Source of the DNA: Amborella trichopoda
Taxonomy: Eukaryota > Streptophyta > Magnoliopsida > Amborellales > Amborellaceae
NCBI RefSeq assembly: GCF_000471905.2
Contig: NW_006497511.1
Span: 1,953,274 to 2,017,273, forward strand
Length of the DNA: 64,000 nt
Reading direction: 5' to 3'
Shown here: in pieces, positions 1 to 11,538 of the stretch
Position numbering within the stretch: the stretch's first letter is position 1
How the letters are laid out: each line of letters begins with the position of its first letter
Made by a program: the position numbers and the translations under genes
The notes under the pieces: generated by a model
The model's database searches: none
What the model was told of the DNA's origin: nothing
Seen by the model: the letters and a program-made list of their open reading frames with translations, nothing else

Positions 1-740
1 AGTTAAGCTATCTCTGAGCAGCTTGAGATTGTCGATGAAGCAGTGATGGGTCAAGCCATCCTTGGGCAACTTGAGACTACTATTTATACTGAGATGGGTT
101 AAGTCATCCCTAGGAAGCTTTAAGACTGTCGTTGATACTGTGGTCCATTAAGCCATCCATGGGCAGCTTTAACACTGCCTTTGATGGGTTAAGCCATCCC
201 TGGGCAGCTTTAAGACTACCAGTGATACTGAGATGGGTTGAGCCATCCCTGTGCAGCTTTAAGACTACCTTTGAAACTGAGATGGGTTAAGCCATCCTAG
301 GGCAGTTTTAAGATTGTCGTTGATGCTGAAATCGGTTAAGCCATCCCAGGGAAGCTTTAAGACTGCCTTTAAAACTGAGATGGGCTAAGCCATCCCTGGA
401 CAACTTTAAGACTACCTTTGAAACTGAGATGGGTTAACCATCCCTGGGCAACTTTAAGACTGTCGTTGATACTAAGATGAGTTAGGCCATCCCTAAGCAG
501 CTTTAAGACTGCCTTTGAAATTGAGATGGGTTAAGCCATCCCTGGGCAGCTTTAAGACTGTCGTTGATACGNNNNNNNNNNNNNNNNNNNNNNNNNNNNN
601 NNNNNNNNNNNNNNNNNNNNNNNNNNNNNNNNNNNNNNNAGGCAACTTTAAGATTGCCTTTGAAACAGAGATGGGTTAAGCCATCCCTGAGTAGCTTTAA
701 GACTAATATTGATACTGAAATGGGCTAAACCATCCTTGGG
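1..740. repeat. 49-bp tandem repeat array
   Basis: A degenerate unit beginning gatgggttaagccatccctg recurs every 49 bp (starts seen at 183, 232, 281, 330, 525, 670), about 15 copies, continuing off the left edge. The units contain no open frame of note. Tat/Ogre elements often have tandem repeats in the internal region before the 3' LTR, and a Tat-like LTR begins at 1182, so this may be such a 3' region. No direct homology to the E1 repeats was seen, so an independent satellite is also possible. Confidence 0.9.
572..639. other. Assembly gap inside the 49-bp array
   Basis: A run of 68 N. Repeat phase is nearly kept across it: unit starts at 525 and 670 are 145 bp apart, against 147 for three units. 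The gap length is therefore about right. Confidence 0.97.
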
Positions 741-1181
741 ATATTACTATATGTCTTTCATCAAGCGTTCGTACTTAGCCTTATATGGGACTAAGTAATA
801 TACTTATAAAACAAAGTATATTAATAACTCATCCATTGGTCATTCTCACCTTGATCTTTGTTAAGTATTCATTATAATGTAATTGGTCTTGTATAAGATA
901 AAAAGTACACCCAACAAAACCTCGCCAGAAACTTCATGCATGAGAGAACCTCGAATGGTGGGTAACGTACGACCAATCTTAGGTGGACTTGTTGACATTG
1001 TATGTCTTAAATCCTCTTATCCCCAATTTCCCTCTGTGTCATCACTTCTAGGGAAAATACCCCTCGACTTCTTCACAGGATTCTATAAATCCATTGACTA
1101 CTTCAATTTCATCAGTTTATCTTCCAAGTGGTTTTCGACCCTTCACTTTCTTTAAGCATGTCTTCTCATGTTCCTCCTCAT
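741..1181. other. Unassigned AT-rich spacer
   Basis: No gene, LTR or repeat is recognised here. A 90-codon open frame at 883-1155 has no visible domain and is probably chance. It could be internal DNA of the element whose LTR starts at 1182, but the sequence just before that LTR is not the purine-rich tract expected of a 3' LTR junction. Confidence 0.5.
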
Positions 1182-3735
1182 TGTTGTTAAACATCATTTT
1201 TTTAAATACTTGTATCCCCAATGTGAATAAGGAGAAAGCCAATAGTAACATGTTCCCACCGGTGCCCAAGACGCTGTCAAACCACAGGAACACTATAATA
1301 ATAAGTCTAAAAAAGGGTGACCTTTGAAGTAGTGTCAGAATGGCCTCAAATTGTATGATAAGCTAGCTTTGAATACCCTAAGGACACCTGTAAAGTTTCG
1401 TCATGTTCTAACGGTCATGTTCTGACGTGTTTTGTTATGATCAGGACGAAACTTAGTTTTCAAATCTAATTCCTTTCATGCTGAAAATGGACCCTATAAC
1501 TATAGTCCTATTTTTTGGGTCTGAAAACAGTACCAAACCACTGTCAATGGATCCAGAATGTCTAAAAACCCTCAGGTACTAAATTTTGGCTTAATCGAAC
1601 CCTCCGAGACCATTACGTCCTTAACTTACCATAAAATGGTGGGTTTTACATTTATGGAACTGTATTTCCTCATTATGGGATGATTTTCAAGTTCTCATAA
1701 CTCACTAGTTTTGAGTCCAATTAAGCTCAAATTCGAACGCAAGCCAGATCTCGACGACCCAATAGTTTTGACATATGATACGCGTTATGGCATGGCCTTA
1801 AACGAGAGAATTTCTTAAGAGAAGATGGTCTCAAAACAATAAAATTCAGATTTCATAAAATAAGAACATCCAATACTTTGATAGGCCATAGCTCAAGATC
1901 TCGATGTCGGATCGTTGCAAATATAGGTCCATTGCGACAGTGCTTGGAAAAGCTACAGTTTCGTATAATATTTATGTATGATCGAAGGCCGAATGACACG
2001 AATTTTGAGATCAAAAATGACATACTTTTCCAGTCTTCAGAAATCCCATTTTCCAGTGACTGTCCAAAATTGGAATATTCTCCAATGGACACTAAATGGA
2101 CGAAATTTATTAAAAAATGATCGTGAAAGTATTCCCTTCGATTTTTTATCAAAATGAAGGCTTGAAACGTCATAGATCGTGTCAGATTGGTGGTCAAAGA
2201 ATCACAAGTTTATGGAACTTGGCCAGATTTTGGGTTCTTCCTAAAAAATCTATTTCGAGATGATCAAAGGGTACCAAAACATGTGCAAAAGTTCAACCAT
2301 CGATTCTACGACGATTGATTGTCTGAATTACTATTGTAAAAGTCCAAAAAAGCTCTTGAGGCCTAGCAATAGCAAGAGGCCCCTCATAGAGGAATGGTTT
2401 ATTCATTTGTTGAAAATTTCCTAGGGGTAGTTTGCTCATTTGGTCCAAAAATACATTAATATTTTAATTCATAAAATACACATTTTTTTATAATTTTGAG
2501 TGTTTTTGAGCATTCCACCCTTATTTAGTGGTCGCTCTTTATAAGGAAACCCAAGTCATTTGTAATCTCTCTCAAGCAATTGAAGTAAATTCTAGAGTCC
2601 TTAGCTTCTTGCTTTCATTTTGCTTTCAAGTTCAAGACCAAGAGGAGAGGAGAGAGAAATATTTCCTAGAGACAAAAAATACCCCTAAAGCACCATAGAC
2701 CTTAGTCTATCCCATACACCTTACCATACACAATACACCATAGAGCACCATACACCTTAGTTTATCCCCTACACGTTATCTTACACCATACACCCTAGAA
2801 CAGCATACACCCTATACCTTATCCTACACCATACACCATAGTCTCTCATGAACCTTAACCTATTCTAGACACCTTAAGTTCCCATACACTACATCTCAAC
2901 CCAACCTACTTAACCATATACCTAGACACTAGACTCTAGCCTTGACCCACCAAGCTTAAGCCTCTCTCTCCTACATGCATGTAAGGAGACCATTGGATGT
3001 GCCCCTAGTTTTAAGCTCATCCTAGGTCTACTCTCTCTCCTCTTTTCTCTCACTCTTTCTTCTTTCATTCTTTCTCTCTCTTCTTTCTCCTCTCTCTCCT
3101 CTCTTCTCTCCCTCTTTCTTCTTTCATTCTTTCTCTCTTCTTTCTCTCTCCTTCTATCTTCCTTTCTCTCTCTTTAATCTCTCTCTTCTTCTCACTTTCT
3201 TTCCGTCTCCTCTCTCTCTCCTGTTAAGATCCTGGGCGCGTTCGAGCACTCCTCCCACTCTTTCTTTCTCTCTCTTTCTTCACTTACTCCCTCTATCTCA
3301 TCTAAAGCCACAGATCTGCTGGTCGGACCAGATTTTTCCTTGCATGGACGGTAGCAAAATCCTCTCTCAAACAACCGTGGAGGGTCCGCACACGTTAGGC
3401 GTGTGCTCTCCTACATGTGGATAGGAACCAACAAAGAGAGATTTTATGTCAGGGGGCATTTCGACGTTTACCTCGTGGTTTTGGGCTTCGAGACACACCC
3501 GAGCAGTTTTTCCTCATAAAACAATTACGAAGCCCTCCAGCTATCTACCACCACAGTTTGGATACGAATAGTCCTCAGGCTTTTCAACTCCCTGCTTTGT
3601 TCTCTCTTGCTGGAAACCACGATATGGACTCAGTTGTACTCCTTTATAGTAGCTCGCTTGAACGAGGGCTGGCTGACGAAAAGAAGGGATAAGGGAGAGA
3701 AGCGATGAAGTTACCCCTCTTCGCACGAACAATGT
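1182..3735 (+). repeat. LTR A, Tat-like, plus strand, 3' part missing
   Basis: The first 120 bp match the start of LTR X read on the minus strand (shared tacttgtatc and aataaggaga blocks). Further in, 1390-1510 shares catgctgaaaatggaccct with LTR X, and 1380 on resembles the E1 LTR around 11680. The order is U3, TATA-like box, then CT-rich tract at 3010-3300, as in the other Tat-like LTRs. The shared tail that should follow (cctctctcatcggttgg ... gcacctaac) is absent. The LTR stops where element X begins at 3736, so X probably inserted into it. The start is uncertain by a few bases. Confidence 0.65.
2538..2546 (+). promoter_or_regulatory. TATA-like box of LTR A
   Basis: tttataagg lies just before the CT-rich part of the LTR, the position occupied by clearer TATA boxes in the E1, E2 and X LTRs. 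Confidence 0.45.
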
Positions 3736-4055
3736 TAGTTAGGTGCCTCAATCTCGCCCTTCGGGTCAGGTTGACCTGGTGGCATGAGTCTGGGTTCAAA
3801 ATGGACCCGGGATTCAAGATCGCTATCTCGGGATCCGCATAAAGAAGACGTGGGCATGAATACCAACCGATGAGAGAAGAATTAGGATCATGAGGCGGGA
3901 CTTACTGCACGTGAGTATGTGACACGCTCGGGCTGCTTGCCCCCATGACCTGAGGCCAGTTCGGAATCAACTCCCTTGACTCGTTTTTCAGCGTTCCTAC
4001 ACACATATACACATGAGTACACATGAGATGTCCAAACAAGTAGGTGTCAAGACCT

Positions 4056-4460
4056 GACTTGTTGAAAGTGAAATAAAATAGAATGAAGAATAAAATAGGT
4101 AAAAGGAATAAAATGAAGCAAAGTAAAATAAAATAAAAGGGATAAAAGAAAGAAAATGAAATAAAGTAAAATCAAATAAAATAAGTGAATGAAATAAAGT
4201 AAAATATAGTAGGATAAAATAACATAACAAAATACAATGAAGGAAAACAAAAATAAAAGGAGTGAGGTAAAATAAAATGAAAGAGGTAATAAGATAAGGC
4301 AAAGTGAACTAAAATAAATAGAGTACAAGAAATAAAATAAAATAAGGTATAAAAATAAAAATAAAAGCAGTAAATAAAAATAAAATAAAGTAAAATAAAA
4401 TAAATAAAGTAAATAAGATAAAATATGGTAAGACAAGATAAGATAAAATAAGTGTTAAAA
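4056..4460. repeat. AAATAAAATA-type simple repeat
   Basis: About 400 bp made almost only of A with scattered T and G in short aaaataaaat units. It lies in the middle of LTR X. The long open frames on its minus strand are by-products of the composition. Confidence 0.9.
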
Positions 4461-6545
4461 TCAACTAAGGCGAAATAAATGGGATGGGTGAGGTTAAGTG
4501 GAAGAAAAAAAGAATAAATTTGTTACAGAAAATAAAGTTTGTTGTTGGGTTATTAGGTTTAGAGAGAGAGAAATAATTGATGAGTTGCTTTGAGTAAGGA
4601 AGGTTGGATGAAAACAATATGAAAAGAAAAAAAAAATGAAACACATGAAAAGAAGAAGCAGGGTGTTTGCTTGGGGATTTTGGAGAGAGAAAGCATGAAG
4701 TGCAAAGAGAAGAGAGCACAAGAGAGTATAGAGGAAGTAGCACGAGAGAATTGGGGGCGAGCAAAGGTGAAGGGAAGAGATGCTGAGAGGTGGAGATGGT
4801 TGCAGGGAACAAGCGAAGAGAAAGACGCTTGTTGGTGTTTTTTAGAGTGAGAGAGAATAGCGAAAGGACCAGGGCGAGCAAGGTGGTGGCCCGAAAGTAG
4901 ATGGAGAGAGAGGGAAAGGTTGCCAATTCTGGCAAGTGACCTAGAGAAAGATTATTGCACTGGTCTTTAGAGAGAATCTCACTGGTCTTTGGAGAGAGAT
5001 TGCGGCTTTTATCATCATTGGTAATTAGAGTGTGAAACTCTCTGGTCTTTAAAGAGAGGCAATTAATTTCATGGTCAGCGGTCTTCAAATAAAGAGAGAG
5101 AGAGAGAAAGAGTTGATGCTTGTATTCAACAAAGAGAGAGAAGGAGGTCACTGCATTTGTTGTCATCGTTCTTCAACGAGAAATAGACTTAAAGAGAGAA
5201 AGAGAGGGAGCTCCTCCTTGTACACAAGAGAGTGACAGAGGTCACTGCATTTGTCCTCTGGTGTTTTACGGGGTTATGATGCTGCACGGCAGGTGGGGAG
5301 TAGGTATGACAATGAAAAGATTGTGGGGAACAGTGTGAGAGAAGGGGACGACTGAGGTGGAGGGCTCGATGGTGAAGTTTGTGAGAGTGCAGGAGCACAG
5401 GGAGAGAGAAGGAAATAGTGGATGTGCAGGAGCACAGCAGAGGTGAGGTCGGGGAGGAAGGAGAGGCGCATGGCAGGTTGTTGCCGTGTGGGCATGAGAT
5501 AGTTGAGGTGGAAGGAGAGGCGCACGGAAGGTTACTGTTGTGTGGGCGTGACATGGTTGGTTGTGAAGAGTGTGAAAGGGTGGACGTGGGGGTGTCACAT
5601 GATAGGGTGGACGTGAGGGTGTCACGTGCAAAAGGGAAGAGGGTGGTCTTGAGGGTGCACGACGGGAAGTTGACGTGCAGGGAGCAAACGAAAGAAAGGG
5701 AGAAAAGAAGAGAGAGAAGGAGAGTAAAACATGAACGACGGCTTATGTTGCCGTCCATGAAAGAGATGAGAGAGAAAAGAAGAGAGAGAAAAGAGAAGAG
5801 AGAGAAATAAAAGAGAGAGAAGAAGAATAACACATGGACAGCAGCTTATGTAGCCATCCATGAAAGAGAGGAGAGAGAAAAGAAGAGAGAGAAAAGAGTG
5901 AGAAGAGAAAAGAGGGAAGAGAGAGAAAGAAAGAAGATATAGAAAGAAGAGAGATAAAGAGGAGAGAGAAATAAGAGGAGAGAAATAAATAGAGAAGAGG
6001 AGAGAGAAAGAGAAAGAAGAGGAGAGGAGAGAAGAGAGAGAAAAAGTGTGGTACGACAGCTAGGCCGGCACGACGACAAGTTTAGCACGACAACTAGATG
6101 GGCACAATGACAAGACAAGCATGATGGCAAGACTGCTCGGCGGCAAGACTGGCACGGTGACCAGACTGGCACGGCGGCGAGATTGGCTCGGCGGCTAGAC
6201 TGGCATGGCGGCTAAACAGCTCAACGATAAGATTGGCACGGTGGCTAGACTGGCACGACAGTAAGAGAGAGAAAGAGGAGAGGAGAGAGAAATAAGAGAA
6301 AGAAGAGACAAGAGAGGAGAGAGAAGGAGAGAGAAAAAGAGAGAAGAGAGAAGAAGAGGCGAGAGAAAGAGAGAAAAAGAGAAGAGAGAAGCAGAAGAGA
6401 GAAGCAGAGGAGAGAGAAAGAAGAGAGAGGAAGAAGGGAGAGGAAGAGGAGAGAGAAAAAGTCAACTTAAGCATAAGGGTACCAGTCGAGAATCTTCTCT
6501 CTCCTCTCTTTCTCTTAATGTGACCCAATAGTGAACAAAAGATCA
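4460..6545. repeat. 2-kb GA-rich (plus) / CT-rich (minus) LTR core
   Basis: Long gagagaga and gaagaga runs fill this stretch of LTR X, broken by GC-richer islands near 5270-5700 and 6070-6260. Read on the minus strand it is CT-rich and corresponds to the CT-rich middle of the E1, E2 and E3 LTRs. Serine/leucine-rich open frames here are composition artefacts. Confidence 0.88.
6129..6262. repeat. 17-bp minisatellite in LTR X
   Basis: The unit agactggcacggcggct and close variants repeat about seven or eight times inside the GA-rich core. It is not found in the other LTR copies here. Confidence 0.75.
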
Positions 6546-6590
6546 AATTTTTATTAAGCCAAAGTGGATCCTTAGTACAAGGTCATCACA

Positions 6591-6602
6591 TGATATATAT
6601 AG
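6591..6602 (-). promoter_or_regulatory. TATA box of LTR X
   Basis: The minus strand reads ctatatatatca. The block atccacccatg sits about 35 bp upstream, as it does before the E1 TATA box. The CT-rich tract follows downstream. Confidence 0.7.
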
Positions 6603-7966
6603 GGTGAGGCTCAAACATGGGTGGATAATTAAATTCTAACCTAATTACTACAAATTAAAAATTAAATGGTTTAAATAAATTCAAAAAAAGGGGGCAAAAT
6701 GATGATTTTGCCTATGCTCCAACAATTTGTAAAATTTCAAATCAATCATTGTAATGGTCGTTCTTTCATGTGAGCTTTATGTGGTTGATTCAAGATCTTT
6801 TTGGTTACCATCTAGTCAAAAGAATACTGTATTCTTGATGAGCTTGAGAAGACAGTCGTTTTGGTATCCATTTAGAGCCATGGATCGAAGTTTTGGACCA
6901 TGATCATAACACGGTAAAAACACGAGAAAATATGCAACCTTAGATGATTCAGCCCGTTTCTTAGTAATTTTTGTTGATTTCTTCATTGTAGCGTGACAAA
7001 AAAATTTCCACGATCATTTTGTAAAAAGAATGGCTCGATTTGGTGCCCGAATGGCTATTTCCAAATTAGAAAATTTTGGTCGGCATTTGGATTCTGGCAG
7101 CCGAAATTTGCCACTGTTTATCCCTAATTTCTGATGAATCTAATCGTCCATCTCCTTGGGGTTTGAGGCAGAGGAAGCTCTCGATCTTGTTGTTGTAACG
7201 GGTCAATTGAGCGTCAATCTGACATGCGAGCGCTGTGATGCAGGCATTCGATCGAGGGCACACATTGCTAGAAATTCCCTGCTACGTTTGAAATTTCACA
7301 ACGATCTTATCTCTTCAATTTATCTCGGCTCGATCCGTGTCATTGCGCACGGCACATATCCAATCGACCGGGTCGACGAGACGAACATGCTCCTAACATT
7401 TGGGCCCGATCCAACTCGGGATGAGGAAGATACGACCATGGAAAGTTTGCCCCCAAAATGGTGAAGCACAGTTTCCATTAATAGAAACTGATTCATAAAC
7501 GGTGCACCGTAATAGTGTACCACCTACCCATTTTGGGTAATTTGGCCATAACTTGTTTCAAAGCATCTGAATGCACCTAAAATTTGTACCCGAGGCTTTT
7601 TGAATGTTCTGAATTCAACGGAAATGGTATGGATATCATTTGAATCTCCAATAATAGTGTTGTAGTTCAGGGTCCATTTTCAGCATGATAAAGGCAGAAT
7701 TTCCTGAAACTGTTTTGTCGTCTACACTGCCTTAAACTCGTCGGATTGAGAAGAAACTTGGCAGGTGTTATTGGGAGACCCTTAGCCATGCTCCTGCACG
7801 CTTTTGGCCCATTCTGAGGCTGTAAAACATTTCACTTCTGGATCAGGGCTTATTGTCCTACGGCTCCCGTAGTCCATAGGTGTTCTGGTAATTGTGGTCC
7901 TAGGTCGTGAACTGCTCTCTCCTTATTTGCATCGAAGATACAAGTGTTGAAAAATACCCACAAACA

Positions 7967-9127
7967 GCTTGCCCTGCCAAATGTTGCACTTCGAGAGAAG
8001 CGAGAGGACAACCAACATTCGCAATCAAAATTGTCTTTTGACTTTAGTTTTCTTCCTAGCCACCGGATCACATGAACACATACTCGTGCAAAACTGCTTT
8101 TCGAAGGGATAACCAAGGTGCTTTGACGGCTGGGGGCCTTGCCTAAGGGCTTGTAGACCCAGATTTTGAGACTTTAAGGGGGAAAAGAGACTTGAGCTAC
8201 TAGTGGCGGACATCTCATGGAATACCCATGATCTACATCAGGAACTCTTTGAGGGATGATTTTAATGGTTACACCCTGTTGGATGTATTTACGACATTGT
8301 TTGTTGCTACATCAGGTTTGCTTTGACAAGCAGGGTACCTCTGTGGGGCCCATTCTATCGAGTCCAGTCGGGGGCTTTTTGTTGGCATGTCCTGTATATC
8401 TGGTCCGGCCAGGGAGGGATTTTGGTGACACGGCCTTAAAAGGGCTCTACCCTGGTTGCTATGATTTGACAGTTTCTTGCCTGTGAGGGATCTTGAGGGA
8501 TGATTTTAACATCTACACCCCATTGGACGTATGGAAAGAGGATTTTAAAGACTACACCCTATTGGATGTATGAGCGGCATTGTTTGCTATTACACCAGGT
8601 TTGCTTGACCTGGTTTGACAGTTTCTTGCATGTGAACGATCTTGTTTTTGGGTTCAAATAATAGGGTATTCTGCTACCGATGATTTTTCTTGAAACTCCA
8701 GCTGAACCCACTTCTTGAAACCCCTTTCGGGTTTTCACTTGGACAGGGGAAGCGGTGCCGTAGAGACAGTTTTCACCAACCTCCTTTTTATTATGCTCTT
8801 TTTCCCATGACCTGATGGCCATGTCTGCCCTTTTTCCATTTTTACTCACGGTGCCCTTTGCTAGTTTTCATTACGCTCAGTTTTTATTTTACGGACCACT
8901 CTTACTCATGCTTTCGTGACCATGCCCGTCTATCATTTTTACTCATAGTGTTCTCCTTTTGGCTTTACACCATGCCCATTGTTTTTGTGGGGGCATGTTT
9001 AAGGTCATGCCTCTAGAACCTAGGCTATGATTTAAGGTCATATAGCCTTAACCATTGTGTGAAGTAGTTTAACGTCATGTGGTCAGGACGTGCGTTCTAG
9101 TTTAGGGTCATATAACTTGGACTGTGA
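7967..9127 (-). other. 3' internal region of element X
   Basis: Non-coding sequence homologous, inverted, to E1 34880-36505. It starts gcttgccctgccaaatgttg next to the LTR (E1 counterpart 36480-36505). It holds partial tandem copies of a gatgattttaa ... tacaccc unit near 8255-8600. It ends in several taaggtcat units at 8998-9120 that match the E1 repeats at 34225-34895. Short open frames show no domain. Confidence 0.75.
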
Positions 9128-9845
9128 TGTCACGACCCCACCCCTTGACCCCACTGGAGGGCAACAAAGTGCGAGATTGCGATCGGAGGTCTCGTACGTC
9201 ACTCAGGTGGGAGTGGCATCAACACATATTAAAAGTACGGAATCAAAGCAAACCACGATAAGAAGATAAAACTCACTCATCAAGCGACAAAAAACTAAAT
9301 AAATTAGAACCATTAGCTTCACTCATCTCCAAAAGTATTTACAATAAGGTTTGAGGCTTACAAGCCTAATATTCATCTCAAAAATATTACATAAAAAAGA
9401 ATAACATCTGGTAATGCCACCAGACACATACAAATTCAAGAAGAAATCCCGAACCGATTTGAATTCCAAACACCTGCTATCACTGGTCCGCTCGCCACAC
9501 GCAATCAAGCACTAACGCTCTACACAGAGAAATAATCACAGTGAGTAATAAGCTCAGTAAGTAGATCAGTACCCTTACATTTCTGACTATCAGTGAATAC
9601 ATAATAATATGCTCATGGTTCGTCAGAAATCACATTTGTCTCACAGAGTATGGTCACACATCAGAATATATATGAATGTTGTATAAAGATGGTAAGATTG
9701 AATTAACAAAGCATTTATTGTTCTCAAGAGGACATCAACCTTTGTAAATAGTACAGATACTGTCAGATGTTCATACAGAATACCGAATTCAAATAAGAAG
9801 AACAAACAAATTCAAATAAACAGAACAAAACAAGTTACTCCCGAA

Positions 9846-9896
9846 GTAGAAGTCACATCGATCGGGTCAAGGTAAACCTAAAACTTGGACTTCTAC
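9846..9896. other. Conserved inverted repeat in N2 LTR
   Basis: gtagaagtc (9846-9854) and gacttctac (9888-9896) form a perfect 9-bp stem with a loop of about 33 nt. The same arms and spacing recur in the N3 LTR and in the solo LTR although the flanks have diverged. Confidence 0.7.
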
Positions 9897-10049
9897 CCTT
9901 ATTCAGGAGGAGGAAACTGACAAGTGGAGGTCCCACTTCGTAATATCTTCACTCACGCACACATCCCCAACACGCTTTGGGGTTTTCAATAGGCTGAGGC
10001 CTTGCAAGACACGACCATCTCTTGTGTCCTCATGTGAGAGGGCGTTACG

Positions 10050-10400
10050 CTACCATTGGAGGACCTAATGCGTAGTGCCCATGATAATTCGGGGGGCGCG
10101 ACCCTCCCAGTTCTTTACTGACACACCTCGACTCCGCTCCTATCATAGGAGTCGAGGTACAGTATATCCATCTACCAATAGAGGACCCATTGCGTAGTAG
10201 TCACATATATGTTTCAGTTCTCATATAACAGAGTTGGAATACTCATTACCAATGGAGGACCCATTGCCTAGCAGTCATAGCATATATAACAGTATCAGTA
10301 TAACAGAAATTATAGTATCCACTACCAAAGGAGGACCCATTGCGTAGCGGTAACAACATGCATACTAGTATCAGTATAACATGATAACAATAGCGGTATC
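10050..10400. repeat. About 75-bp tandem repeat in N2 LTR
   Basis: Units headed accaatggaggacccattg start at 10052 (diverged), 10174, 10248 and 10324, spaced 74-76 bp for the last three. They lie in the same zone of the LTR where the other Tekay LTRs here carry different minisatellites. Confidence 0.8.
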
Positions 10401-11533
10401 CTAGAACGTCTGTATTAGAGTCACAAAGTAACAACATCAGTAGCATACATTATCAGAGTCATAGAATCTCGGCGTCAATGTCACAGAATAACAGTACCCA
10501 CATCACGTAATAAGTGTTACAGCTGCAAATTCTAGCCTTGACATCTAGTCACAAACTTTCAATTCATTTGAAATTTAAAAACAGTTCCAAACTAAATTTT
10601 GTGCTAGATTCATCCATCTTTAAAATAGGCGTGGTTTGAAAGCAATTGGACCTTGTTTTTACCCTCAAAAATATAATATAATAGAGACATTAAATCTGAA
10701 ATCTGTTGTGTAGTAAAGATAGTGACATGTCCTTAAAACTCACTACATACCTCAAAATCAAGAAGAGATTTCAAAACATACTCAACATGTAAATTGAAGC
10801 TTACTTATGTACTGTTCAAATGGCAGTGGCTTGGAAGAAAATGGACACATTTTGGCCAATCGAAATCTGTGACGTTAGAGACATCGATTCTATGTTTTCA
10901 CTAAAATTGTCCACAATGACCTACGGGTATAATTTGAACTATAACTTTACATACATGAAAAATTAGAACAATATGAAAACATGTGCATTGAACTAGACTC
11001 ATAAATCTTCCCAATGGCAGTGTTTTGGTGTCATTTGGATTTCAATTTCTTAGTCAAAATCTCATAACAACAAATGTACTATTCCTAGACATTACCACAG
11101 TCTGCCAACAGTGACATGTAAGTATAAAATAAAACATATCCTCCAAATATCTAGAATCTCAATCAGTCATAAACACCAAACTCAAAGTAGACTTATATAC
11201 CTTTCCAATGGTTATAATTTGAGGTCAATCGGATATCATTTGCTCATTCAAAATCTCATCACAACGGTAGGTGAATTCCCTGGAAAATTACAGTGCAAGC
11301 ATAGCATGTTTCAAAAACTACTTCATAAATTCAAATCCATCCAAGACATCAACATGAAACCAAATCTAACTTAAACTAGACTCACAAGCGCATCAACCCA
11401 CCAATTTTTGGGCTCGACATAAATAATAACAGTGCCTAACCATTCATACAAAGAAGGCCAAATTTATGAAAAAATAGAGCACAAATACGTTCATGTTATC
11501 TTATTCTTTTACCCAATTTCTATAAAACCTCAT

Positions 11534-11538
11534 GTCTC
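11534..11538. repeat. Target site duplication of E1, left
   Basis: gtctc, directly before the E1 LTR, repeated at 39336-39340 directly after it. Confidence 0.88.

Larger units (their letters stand above)
3736..7966 (-). repeat. 3' LTR of element X
   Basis: On the minus strand it begins tgtttgtgggtatttttc at 7966 and ends gaggcacctaacta at 3736, matching the E1 LTR termini (start tgctggaaga, end gcacctaacca). At about 4.2 kb it is longer than the E1 LTR, because the middle is expanded by GA-rich and A-rich sequence. The tail shared with E1, E2 and E3 (ctctcatcggttgg on the minus strand) lies at 3865-3885. Confidence 0.8.
3736..9127 (-). mobile_element. Element X, Tat-like LTR retrotransposon, 3' end only
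   Basis: Read on the minus strand this is the 3' end of a Tat-like element: internal DNA at 9127-7967, then a 3' LTR at 7966-3736. The internal part is a reverse-complement homologue of E1 34880-36505. It shares, in the same order, the cacttggaca block, the accatgccca block and the repeated gaccttaaa units. No primer site follows the LTR at 3735, which supports a 3' LTR. Tekay element N2 interrupts it at 9128. The rest should lie beyond the far side of N2 and is not seen in this window. Confidence 0.7.
9128..11538 (-). repeat. N2 3' LTR, left piece
   Basis: Begins tgtcacgaccccacccc, matching the N3 LTR start (tgtcatgaccccgcccc at 54434). Shared landmarks with N3 and the solo LTR are the block ggagggcaacaaagtgcgag, the ctcagtaagtag block near 9555, and a conserved inverted repeat at 9846-9896. 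On the minus strand this is the downstream (R/U5) part, because the TATA-like box lies in the right piece near 39595. The longest open frames have no domain. Confidence 0.82.

Noticed and set aside
1853-2197. 114-codon minus-strand frame and 80-codon plus-strand partner in LTR A
   Set aside because: No domain; the matching LTR segments in E1 and E2 are not open.
3997-6546. Minus-strand Phe/Leu/Ser-rich frames resembling membrane or secreted proteins
   Set aside because: Composition of the AAATA and GA-rich LTR core.
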